A stretch of 6,984 bases of DNA from JBEKCP01 sp050014815 (GCA_050014815.1 JBEKCP010000329.1:1-6984), one strand, 5' to 3'. Positions 1-5,751 are shown, counted from the stretch's first letter. Made by a program: numbers and translations. Notes: a model not told the origin generated them from the letters alone.

Positions 1-1
1 G

Positions 2-313
2 TTACCCCCCAAGCCCAGCGTCAAGTCGTCTTCGCCGCCCGTCGCCAAGCACAAGAAATTGCGGAAGAACAAATCTCCGCGTCAACATGAAGTTTTCATC
101 ACCCCAGGCGGGACCTACTCGGCAGGCGGGACCTACTTCGGGCAGTCCCGCCCGGCAGGCGGGACCTACTTTGGACAGTCCCGCCCGGCAGGCGGGACCT
201 ACTCGGCAGGCGGGACCTCTGATATGCTGCTCTCGGAGAGGGCGAGAAGGACGTGCACAACTCCGAAGGCAAAGGCCAGGGAGCAAGAGACTGGAAAATC
301 GCCAAAGCGCTGA
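2..313 (+). CDS. Possible 3' end of an upstream gene, read through the repeat array (partial)
   Basis: This frame is open from the window edge to a stop at 311-313 and has no start here. The first 23 or so codons mostly end in G or C, with several AAG lysine codons. They encode a basic, proline/serine-rich stretch (PPKPSVKSSS, then KHKKLRKNKS), which looks like a low-complexity C-terminal tail. The frame then crosses the tandem repeats as GGTY/SAGG and FGQSRPA units and ends in another basic segment (KAKAREQETGKSPKR). Competing frames over the first 90 bases are also open: frame 1 reaches a stop at 88-90 with less GC-biased third positions. No domain is recognisable. The real gene could stop earlier in another frame, or the whole stretch could be intergenic. 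Confidence 0.25.
   Translation, partial: LPPKPSVKSSSPPVAKHKKLRKNKSPRQHEVFITPGGTYSAGGTYFGQSRPAGGTYFGQSRPAGGTYSAGGTSDMLLSERARRTCTTPKAKAREQETGKSPKR
106..220. repeat. Tandem GC-rich repeat array with hairpins (short-long-long-short units)
   Basis: Five direct copies of AGGCGGGACCTACT begin at 106, 124, 157, 190 and 208; the last is truncated and varied (ends CCTCT). They define 18-base units at 106-123 and 190-207 flanking two 33-base units at 124-156 and 157-189. The long units differ from each other only near 139-143 versus 172-176. The 15 additional bases in each long unit supply GTCCCGCC, which pairs perfectly with GGCGGGAC at the start of the next unit. This gives 8-bp stems with 5-base loops at 145-165 and 178-198. 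Both unit lengths are multiples of three. The array could act as a terminator, as an RNA structure, or simply as a mobile short repeat; nothing nearby shows which. Confidence 0.85.
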
Positions 314-362
314 CCAACAGGCCCATCGGGTAGGCGAAAATGGGGCGGCCGCTCCGGCGCTG

Positions 363-449
363 CCCTCACCCCCGGGTACCCGGGCACCGCGCGAAGCGTG
401 GTCGCGGGTCCCTCTCCCACTCGTGCCGCTACGGCACGCGGGAGAAGGG
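363..449. repeat. Palindromic REP/MITE-like element, three nested inverted repeats
   Basis: The element starts with CCCTCACCC (363-371). It contains a perfect 14-base palindrome, CCCGGGTACCCGGG (371-384), and then a stem of ACCGCGCGA (386-394) with TCGCGGGT (402-409), which has one bulged G and a 7-base loop. It finishes with a long hairpin at 410-449 (described separately). CCCTCACCC paired with a terminal CCCTCTCCC / GGGAGA module is the look of short interspersed palindromic repeats in many GC-rich bacteria; that parallel comes from general knowledge and was not checked here. It shares no sequence unit with the array at 106-220. The stretch 221-362 between the two holds nothing else I can identify. 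Confidence 0.55.
410..449 (-). terminator. Hairpin overlapping the oleC stop codon; possible terminator
   Basis: CGTGCCG (422-428) pairs with CGGCACG (432-438) around a CTA loop. Beyond an internal loop, CCCTCTCCC (410-418) pairs with GGGAGA (440-445) and GGG (447-449), with one bulged A. The loop, read on the minus strand, is TAG, the stop codon of the OleC-like gene, so the apex of the hairpin ends the reading frame. No T-run follows on the minus strand, so this is not a standard intrinsic terminator. It could still block RNA decay or assist termination. Confidence 0.35.
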
Positions 450-2099
450 AGCTCTTGTGCTCGCGCGGAGCTTCAAGGCGGCCCAGACGGCCAGCTTCTC
501 GCGGAAGATCTTGACGTTGTGGCGGATATCCACGGGAAAGGCCGGGTGGATCAGGAAATCCCCGATCGCCGCGGTCAGCGGATGACTGCGGCCCAGCCGG
601 CGGACCTCGTCCAGGAACTCGGCGATCTGGCGGCGGCCCGAAGGCATCTGCCCCCCGCGCGGCTCCAGGACGATGACCGGCCGCTCGTGCCCCGGCCGCC
701 CCACGCCCACCAAGGCGCTGCGAGCGATCTTCGGGTGCCGGTTGAACACCGCTTCGCAGCGGACCGGATACATCGGCCCGTCGGGGGTCAGCACGCGGTG
801 GGCCAGCCGGCCGCAGAACCAGAATCGCCCCTTTTCGTCGAAATACCCGGCATCGCCCATCCGATGCCAAACGTCCGGCCCGTCCGGGATCTTCGCCGCC
901 AGGTTGGCCTCTCCACGGGTGACGTACCGCCGGGTGACCACCGGCCCGCGGACCACCAGCTCGCCGATCTCGCGGGGCGGCAGTTCCACCGCCTCGGCCA
1001 TCGAGCGGATCGGGCCATCGACGATCCGGATGACCCGTGCCCGGATGCCCGGGAAACATCGCCCCACGCAGACGCCCTCGCCCTGGCGGGTTGCGGCCGC
1101 GGTCTCGCCGAGGACCTCGGCGGCCGAGATCGAGGCGACCGGCAGGGCCTCGGTCGCACCGTAGGGAGTGTGGACTTCTCCCTCGGGATGGATGCAGGAC
1201 TTCATTCGCTCCAGGACCTCGGCCGGAACGGGGGCCCCGGCCGAGAGGATCCGCCGGACGCTCGGCAGCCGAATCCCGCGGTCCTGGCAATATCGCCCCA
1301 CGCGGTTCCAGATCGCCGGCGAGCCGAAGGCTTGGGTCACTTGCCAGTCGCCGATCGCCTCGACGATCTTGGCGGGATCGACCTGCGCGGGCCGCGAGGG
1401 GTCCATGTCCGGGATTACCGTCGTCACGCCCATCGCGCAGTTGAACAGTCCGAACAGCGGAAAGCCCGGCAGATCGACCTCACCCGGCCGAACCGCGTAG
1501 AAATCGCGAATCGCGTCGACCTGGGCGTCGAAATTCGCGTGGGAGTAGAGTACGCCTTTGGGCGGACCCGTGCTGCCGGTGGTAAAGATGATGGCCGCCG
1601 GGTCGTCGCTGCGGCCCTGCGATTGGAGCGGCGGGGCTGCTCGCAGCTCCGCCAGCGTCCGCCCGCCCCAAAACCACCGGCGGCCGACCGTGACGTTGAA
1701 CCTCGCCTGCGGAAACCGGTAGCGGAGGAACATCCGGACCGCCTGCACCAGCGGAATGGCGACGAAGCCTTGCGGCTGGGCCTCGGCCAGGCACCGCACG
1801 AGGTTCCCCCGGCCCATGCCCGGGTCGATCAGGATCGCCACCGCCCGGGCCTTGAACAGGCCGAACACCAGGGCGATAAAGTCGATGCCCGGCGGCACCA
1901 ACAGGGCCAGCCTTGTGCCGGGCGTTACACCCATCGCGGCCAGTCCGCCGGCGATCCGGTCGGTCTGGTCGTCGAGTTGCCGGAAGGTAACCTGGCGGTA
2001 CTGCCGCTTTCCCCGGCGATCGTAGCCCAGCGGCTCGACGACGGCCGCGGCCTCGGGCATGGCCCGGGCCGAAACGGTCAGCCGCCGAGCAACGTTCAT
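429..2099 (-). CDS. oleC: OleC-like beta-lactone synthetase / fatty-acid ligase family protein
   Basis: This 556-residue protein belongs to the ANL (adenylate-forming) superfamily and would act in the cytoplasm. OleC enzymes activate a 2-alkyl-3-hydroxy acid with ATP and close it to a beta-lactone, the step before OleB makes an alkene. Numbered from the ATG at 2099, visible motifs are the ATP-binding loop TTGSTGPPKG (173-182), the run VIPDMDPSRPAQ (about 228-239), SAGAPVP (286-292), YGATE (313-317), the hinge region MGDAGYFD...WFCGR (414-431), and a C-terminal block HPAFPVDIRHNVKIFREKLA whose Lys530 sits where the A10 catalytic lysine is expected. DLPGFPLFGLF and the C-terminal block resemble OleC more than ordinary acyl-CoA ligases, and the length is normal. 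An ATG at 2129 would add ten residues, but neither start has a well-spaced ribosome-binding site. I chose 2099 because the family's N-terminus starts near this point. The last residues (about APFSRVP) and the stop come from the palindromic element. No OleA, OleB or OleD is adjacent, so an ordinary acyl-CoA ligase remains possible. Confidence 0.8.
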   Translation of the reverse strand: MNVARRLTVSARAMPEAAAVVEPLGYDRRGKRQYRQVTFRQLDDQTDRIAGGLAAMGVTPGTRLALLVPPGIDFIALVFGLFKARAVAILIDPGMGRGNLVRCLAEAQPQGFVAIPLVQAVRMFLRYRFPQARFNVTVGRRWFWGGRTLAELRAAPPLQSQGRSDDPAAIIFTTGSTGPPKGVLYSHANFDAQVDAIRDFYAVRPGEVDLPGFPLFGLFNCAMGVTTVIPDMDPSRPAQVDPAKIVEAIGDWQVTQAFGSPAIWNRVGRYCQDRGIRLPSVRRILSAGAPVPAEVLERMKSCIHPEGEVHTPYGATEALPVASISAAEVLGETAAATRQGEGVCVGRCFPGIRARVIRIVDGPIRSMAEAVELPPREIGELVVRGPVVTRRYVTRGEANLAAKIPDGPDVWHRMGDAGYFDEKGRFWFCGRLAHRVLTPDGPMYPVRCEAVFNRHPKIARSALVGVGRPGHERPVIVLEPRGGQMPSGRRQIAEFLDEVRRLGRSHPLTAAIGDFLIHPAFPVDIRHNVKIFREKLAVWAALKLRASTRAPFSRVP

Positions 2100-2258
2100 C
2101 ACGCGGTCGGGATCGTCGGTGGGCAGCATATCCTTATCATGGCGGTTTCGCCCCGCCGCCGCAATGGCGCCGCGCAGGCCCCTCCATCGTGAGCTATGCT
2201 TGAAATAAGGCAGGCTTCTCGTGACTGCGGTTCAATGGTGGTGTAGTGGTAAACTACG

Positions 2259-2264
2259 ATTATA
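2259..2264 (-). promoter_or_regulatory. Candidate -10 box for the oleC-like gene in the 2100-2316 spacer
   Basis: On the minus strand this reads TATAAT, a perfect -10 hexamer in otherwise GC-rich DNA, about 160 bases upstream of the chosen start. No good -35 hexamer lies 16-18 bases upstream; the nearest reads CTCGAA or CCTCGA. Next to it is a small inverted repeat, GTAGT-GGTAA-ACTAC (2243-2257), which could be an operator touching the start of transcription. The rest of the 217-bp divergent spacer shows no clear promoter for the plus-strand glycosyltransferase gene. Confidence 0.3.
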
Positions 2265-2316
2265 GTGGCGTGTCCGGGCATTCGAGGCCAAGATTCCGCG
2301 ACGGTGCGGCCACCCG

Positions 2317-3468
2317 ATGAACGTTAAGATCATCTCCTGCTGGTTCGCCACATCGTACGGCGCCTACACCGACGGGCTCCGCCGCGCCCTGGAGCGCCGT
2401 CTCGGCTGCGAGGTCGGCATCATCGCGACCAACTGCGGCTGTGACGACCCCATGGCAGTGCAAAGGCGGTTCCAGGATCGGCGCTGCGAGTACTTCGAGC
2501 TGCCTAACGTCCGTTTCCACAAGTCGACGAGTCCGCTCAAGTACTGGCTCCGCACGCAGGCGCGCAGCCTCGTCTGCCGGGAGCGCGCGCGCCAATTCCA
2601 CCGCCGCGACGGCGCCGCCGAGGTGCTTCACTTTCAGCAGATCCTGAACGCGACCGGCTCCGCTACCGTCTTCCATTGGCTCCGCATGCCGTCGCGCGCG
2701 GCGCGCGTGGTGACGGTACACGAGCTGGACCCGTACCAACTCGACTTTCCGGAGAGCAACCTCCAATACAATCGGGCGGACCGCATCATCGTCCACTTTC
2801 AGGAGCTGAAGGACAGCCTGTGCGGGCTCGGCGTCGACGGACGGCGCATCGACGTCGTGCAGCACGGCGTGGAGATCCGGCCGCCCGTGGACGGGCCGCG
2901 CGAAGGAATCATCTTCTACGGCGGTCATCACCTGGAAAGCGGCAAGGGCTTCAACACGCTGCTGGAGGCCATGCGCCTGGTGAAGCAGCGTCTCGGCGCG
3001 CGGGCGCCGCGGTTGACGATCCACGGCCACTATGGCGCGGCCACCCCCGGCGGGGCCCTGCGCGCGAGCCGCGAGGGCGGGCTCGGCGACGACGTGCGCT
3101 GGCTCAATGAGATCACGCTCGATGCGGCGGTCGGCGAGTATCAGCGGGCGCTGCTCTGTGTGCTCCCCTATACGGGGAGCTTCGCCGGGTACGCCGCCGG
3201 CCTGGCAATGGCGCATGGCGCGGCCGTGATCGGCACGCGTCGCGCCGGTCTGCCCGACCACGTCGGGGATGCCGGTCGCTTCGTCGCCGAGAACGGAGCG
3301 GGCGAACTGGCCGAGGCGATCGTCGATCTGCTCGGCGAGGAGGCCTCGCGGCGCGACCTGGCTGCGCGCGGGCGGGCAAGGGCCGAGGCGGTTCTCGGCT
3401 GGGACCCCGTCGCGGCCCGGACGCTCGACTCCTACCGCCACGCCATCGAGCTTCGCGCGCCGCACTAA
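2317..3468 (+). CDS. Glycosyltransferase, GT4-like (GT-B fold), EX7E glutamates replaced
   Basis: This 383-residue soluble protein has the two-domain layout of GT-B glycosyltransferases, which move a sugar from a nucleotide donor to an acceptor. The N-terminal domain has the glycine-containing loop WFATSYGAYTDGL (9-21), and VTVHELDPY (132-140) lies before the linker. The C-terminal nucleotide-binding domain starts near VVQHGVEI (180-187). It contains FYGGHHLESGKGFNTLLEA (200-218), where the KG pair is typical of GT4, then LTIHGHYG (233-240) and LPYTGSFAGYAAGLAMAHGAAVIGT (283-307), followed by GLPDHVGD. In ordinary GT4 enzymes that last region carries glutamates eight residues apart; here the matching positions are Ser288 and Leu296. 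The donor and acceptor cannot be read from the sequence. There is no clear ribosome-binding site before the ATG. The gene contains eight separate GCGCGC runs, while the OleC-like gene and the family-2 glycosyltransferase gene have none that I can see. It ends 19 bp from a convergent gene. Confidence 0.85.
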   Translation: MNVKIISCWFATSYGAYTDGLRRALERRLGCEVGIIATNCGCDDPMAVQRRFQDRRCEYFELPNVRFHKSTSPLKYWLRTQARSLVCRERARQFHRRDGAAEVLHFQQILNATGSATVFHWLRMPSRAARVVTVHELDPYQLDFPESNLQYNRADRIIVHFQELKDSLCGLGVDGRRIDVVQHGVEIRPPVDGPREGIIFYGGHHLESGKGFNTLLEAMRLVKQRLGARAPRLTIHGHYGAATPGGALRASREGGLGDDVRWLNEITLDAAVGEYQRALLCVLPYTGSFAGYAAGLAMAHGAAVIGTRRAGLPDHVGDAGRFVAENGAGELAEAIVDLLGEEASRRDLAARGRARAEAVLGWDPVAARTLDSYRHAIELRAPH

Positions 3469-3487
3469 ATGGCCTTGCGTAATCTTG

Positions 3488-4153
3488 CTATTGTTCAGCG
3501 ACTTTCTTGTATGAAACGATATGGATCGACGGCTCAGGATCGTAGTGCAACTCGACAACGCCGACAACCTCGTAGGTTCCCAATGCGTCCGGGGGAGCCG
3601 TGGGGGCATAAAGTAGTTTTCCTGCCGCTTCAAGACGCGATTTCCTGAAATGCCCCCTCGCCCGAACGTACCGGTGGTCGATATCTTCGATTCTGGTGGT
3701 CTCAGTGAGGATGAGGATTTCGGGGTGATCGACCACGACGTTGTCATATGTCCCAGACCAAGTGGTGCGATCGTGCCTGTCTGCGGGCCGCTCTCCTTGC
3801 ACGATCAACCTCTTATCATGCTCGGAAATACAGATTGTGCCACATGAGTACCATGTCGATGTCAGGTCCATGCCGACGATGTACTTCTTGTAAATCACTC
3901 CGTTTCTGTCCACCCGTTCTCCACTTCCTTCAGCGAAGAACCTAGTCGCATCAGTCCATTTAGGAAACGGGCCCTCTGGCGATATTGGAAATAGCCATCT
4001 TCCGCTGCTGTGGATCCTAATATCATATCCGTCATCAATTGCCGTGACCGTGACGGTATCGGTTCGAGTCCAGGGGCGAACACAAATCGCTGTAATCACC
4101 GATGCTAATGTCAACGAGATTATTCCCCATGTTATTCTCATTGGCCGTTTCAT
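3488..4153 (-). CDS. Hypothetical protein with a single N-terminal membrane segment
   Basis: I do not recognise the family of this 221-residue protein. The N-terminus is MKRPMR followed by a hydrophobic stretch, about residues 8-25 (TWGIISLTLASVITAICV). This fits a membrane anchor or uncleaved signal with the rest outside the cytoplasm. The remainder is polar and probably beta-rich, with many alternating Val/Ile/Thr segments (TDTVTVTAIDD, VVVDHPEILILTETT, YEVVGVVELHYD) and a close cysteine pair at 104 and 108 (YSCGTIC). The start is supported by AGAGGA on the minus strand (4163-4168), 9 bases before the ATG, and the start overlaps an upstream open tail as ATGA. GC content is only about half, well below the neighbours, and codon third positions are mixed. 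That suggests a different origin or a fast-evolving lineage-specific gene. It is not obviously linked to the lipid and sugar enzymes around it. Confidence 0.7.
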   Translation of the reverse strand: MKRPMRITWGIISLTLASVITAICVRPWTRTDTVTVTAIDDGYDIRIHSSGRWLFPISPEGPFPKWTDATRFFAEGSGERVDRNGVIYKKYIVGMDLTSTWYSCGTICISEHDKRLIVQGERPADRHDRTTWSGTYDNVVVDHPEILILTETTRIEDIDHRYVRARGHFRKSRLEAAGKLLYAPTAPPDALGTYEVVGVVELHYDPEPSIHIVSYKKVAEQ

Positions 4154-4212
4154 GACTGCTCGTCCTCTTGCACTCGGTCGCGTAAAGCCTGCAATTCGAC
4201 GACGATGGTGAG
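4150..4212 (-). pseudogene. Possible 3' remnant of a lost gene, ATGA-coupled to the hypothetical gene
   Basis: Twenty open codons ending in TGA (4152-4150) encode a hydrophilic, coding-like tail (TIVVELQALRDRVQEDEQS). The stop shares bases with the ATG of the hypothetical gene in the pattern ATGA, typical of translationally coupled genes. There is no ATG or GTG at its upstream end, and the frame passes into the GC-rich hairpin at 4214-4234 and then the antisense of the glycosyltransferase gene. I infer that an earlier upstream gene was cut off by rearrangement or repeat insertion. A chance open frame cannot be excluded over so short a stretch. Confidence 0.25.
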
Positions 4213-4213
4213 T

Positions 4214-4234
4214 CCGGCACGCGGAGCGTGCCGG
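4214..4234 (-). terminator. Perfect 9-bp hairpin just after the GT2 stop; interspersed palindrome or terminator
   Basis: CCGGCACGC (4214-4222) pairs perfectly with GCGTGCCGG (4226-4234) around a 3-base loop. It starts 7 bases downstream of the glycosyltransferase stop codon on the minus strand. No T-run follows, so it may act through RNA stability or assisted termination. Its GGCACGC/GCGTGCC core partly resembles the GTGCCG/CGGCAC core of the hairpin at 422-438, which suggests related repeat families. Confidence 0.4.
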
Positions 4235-4241
4235 CTACATT

Positions 4242-5558
4242 TCACAGCGACGCGAGCGTATCGGCCTCGGCACAGGGGGCCTCGAAGGGCTGGTCGTCCG
4301 TCACGCGGATATTCCAGGGGCCGTCCACCCGGTAGACAACTCCCCGCCACCGGACGGTCCGGACGAAGATCGCCCGCACAAGCGCCGCCACATAGACGAT
4401 CTGCGTCAGGACAATGGCGGGCCATACTCGGGCCGCGTTCCAGGGGGTCAACCATCGTGCGGGCTCGCCGCGGGCGCGGGCGATGCGGCGGACGCAGAGT
4501 TCCACCGGCAGCACCAACAGGGGCATCGCCGCCAGGTAGAGGGCCAGGCCCGAGGCCGTCCAGGCCGCGGCCTCCCGCGCCCCCGCAGCGAGGCCCCAGA
4601 TCGCCACGGCGGCCGCTGCGGCCATCGCCAGCGACGTTCCGATTCCGTGGGCGAGCACCAGGGGCCAACGGGAATGGTAGAGCCTTGCCGCGAGCAATTG
4701 GCGGCTGACCCAGGTGAAGAAGCCGGACATGTCGCCCCTCTCCCGGTTGATCATCATCAGCGGCGCCGCGAAGGCCACCCGCAGCCCGGCGGCCCGCATG
4801 GCCTGGTAGAGCATCGTATCTTCGCAGAGGGCCTGTCCCCACCGCTCGGCGAGATTGCACTGCCGCAGGACGCGGGTCTTGATGGCCAGCGTGCCGCCCC
4901 AGGGGATGCCGTACCAGTACATCTGAACGACCGCGGCGGCATTCCAGATCGAGCGGACCAGGGTCGCCCACGAGACTTCATCCGGCATGTACCAGCGGTT
5001 GCCCGTCGCCACGCCGACCTGAGGGTCGGCCAGCGGCGCGACCAATTCGCGGAGCCAGCCGGGATGGGGAATCGTGTCGGCATCCAGCAGGGCCACGACC
5101 TCATACGACTCGTCGAGGCTGCCAATAGCCTGCAACAGGCTGCTGCACTTGAGGCTGCAAGTCTCGCGGCGATTGGTCAGGGGCTGGATGTCGACGTGGG
5201 CCGCCGGGCACTGACCCGCCACCCGCTCGACGACCTCCCATGCGGGATCTTCGCGACGATCGACGACGATTTTCACGTCGTAGGCGGGGTAATCCAGGCG
5301 AAAAACGGCCGCCAGACACCGCCCGAGAAACGGATCCGCCCCCCGCAGACACAAGACGACGGCCGCCTTCGGCCGGAACTCCGGCTGGCCGCGGGTCCGA
5401 CCCGCGCGGTGCAGGGCCCGGACGAACCGGGCGACCATGGCAGCCTGCCCCACAATCAAGGCCACCAGGACCCAGAATATAATCACTGCCAGATCGTTCA
5501 CGGGCAATCCCGAACCATAGCAACCCTGCCCGAACCAAATCACCGGGAGCCCGACCAT
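4242..5558 (-). CDS. Membrane glycosyltransferase, family 2 (ceramide glucosyltransferase/HpnI-like)
   Basis: This 438-residue protein starts from the ATG at 5558. It has an N-terminal membrane helix (about 22-46), a GT-A catalytic domain (about 64-290), and a hydrophobic C-terminal part with about three helices (303-326, 332-354, 380-400). It ends in a short soluble tail after RWRGVVYRV (403-411). Family-2 signatures are VVDRREDP (98-105), the metal-binding DXD in LLDADTIPHPGW (158-168), the acceptor-region WGGTLAIK (220-227), and the catalytic-base region CEDTMLYQAM (245-254). This layout matches enzymes that glycosylate a lipid at the membrane, such as ceramide glucosyltransferases and hopanoid enzyme HpnI. 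The usual (Q/R)XXRW motif is not intact: RQLLAARLYHSRW (286-298) lies in its place. An open frame continues upstream to 5819, but those residues look non-coding and would overlap the divergent dehydrogenase gene; residue 88 of that frame directly precedes the first membrane helix. The exact lipid and sugar are unknown. Confidence 0.85.
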   Translation of the reverse strand: MVGLPVIWFGQGCYGSGLPVNDLAVIIFWVLVALIVGQAAMVARFVRALHRAGRTRGQPEFRPKAAVVLCLRGADPFLGRCLAAVFRLDYPAYDVKIVVDRREDPAWEVVERVAGQCPAAHVDIQPLTNRRETCSLKCSSLLQAIGSLDESYEVVALLDADTIPHPGWLRELVAPLADPQVGVATGNRWYMPDEVSWATLVRSIWNAAAVVQMYWYGIPWGGTLAIKTRVLRQCNLAERWGQALCEDTMLYQAMRAAGLRVAFAAPLMMINRERGDMSGFFTWVSRQLLAARLYHSRWPLVLAHGIGTSLAMAAAAAVAIWGLAAGAREAAAWTASGLALYLAAMPLLVLPVELCVRRIARARGEPARWLTPWNAARVWPAIVLTQIVYVAALVRAIFVRTVRWRGVVYRVDGPWNIRVTDDQPFEAPCAEADTLASL

Positions 5559-5597
5559 TATACGGGTTCTGGTGCCCGGCCCAACAGCACCCGGCAC

Positions 5598-5615
5598 TTT
5601 GGGATAGTTCCCAAA
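5598..5615. promoter_or_regulatory. Operator-like inverted repeat upstream of the GT2 gene
   Basis: TTTGGGA (5598-5604) and TCCCAAA (5609-5615) are perfect 7-base arms around TAGT. The site is 40 bases upstream of the glycosyltransferase start, inside the 204-bp divergent spacer (5559-5762). Position and symmetry fit a repressor or activator site, but no recognisable regulator is encoded in the window. I see no convincing -35/-10 pair for the minus-strand gene. Confidence 0.35.
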
Positions 5616-5685
5616 TCCCCTATCTTGCGAACTCTCCCGTGCATGACACCTTAACACCGAGGACCGAAAACTTTTTCCAGCCCGC

Positions 5686-5709
5686 CCGGTGTTGCAACAC
5701 GGGCAACAC
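5686..5709. promoter_or_regulatory. Palindrome with repeated half-sites upstream of the dehydrogenase gene
   Basis: GTGTTGCAACAC (5689-5700) is a perfect 12-base palindrome. Allowing one mismatch on each side it extends to 18 bases (CC-g-GTGTTGCAACAC-g-GG, 5686-5703). A third GCAACAC half-site follows at 5703-5709, nine bases on from the second. This is what a dimeric regulator site with an extra half-site looks like. The site overlaps the candidate -35 box of the plus-strand gene. Confidence 0.4.
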
Positions 5710-5720
5710 CCGGGCACAAT
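5692..5720 (+). promoter_or_regulatory. Weak candidate promoter for the dehydrogenase gene
   Basis: TTGCAA (5692-5697, four of six matches to TTGACA) and CACAAT (5715-5720, four of six to TATAAT) are separated by exactly 17 bases and lie about 43 bases before the start codon. Both boxes are imperfect, and an AT-rich stretch at 5723-5732 could supply an alternative -10. The first box lies in the centre of the palindrome at 5689-5700. Confidence 0.25.
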
Positions 5721-5751
5721 GATCATATTACTGTTTGCGGACCACCCCCCC

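Noticed and set aside
106..220. CRISPR array
   Set aside because: The units are contiguous with no unique spacers; the apparent spacing of 18 and 33 bases is filled by repeat sequence.
87..2192. 701-codon open frame on the plus strand, antisense to the OleC-like gene
   Set aside because: It is rich in Arg, Pro and Asp with no motifs, and it exists because high-GC codon usage in the real gene removes antisense stops. The opposite strand carries a full adenylating enzyme.
2237..2290. GGTGTAGTGGTAAAC and TTCGAGGCC resembling tRNA D-loop and T-loop pieces
   Set aside because: The spacing and pairing do not form an acceptor stem or cloverleaf.
3469..3487. Bidirectional terminator between the convergent genes
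   Set aside because: The 19-bp gap has no inverted repeat and no T-run.
2260..3747. 495-codon minus-strand open frame over the GT4-like gene
   Set aside because: It is antisense to a gene with clear glycosyltransferase motifs, crosses two intergenic regions and has no recognisable domain.
4059..4080. GGTTCGAGTCC resembling a tRNA T-arm
   Set aside because: No matching 5' acceptor strand, D-arm or anticodon arm lies upstream, and the stretch is within the hypothetical coding region.
4647..5654. 335-codon plus-strand open frame over the family-2 glycosyltransferase gene
   Set aside because: No motif is visible, and the minus strand has DXD and ED catalytic motifs and membrane helices.
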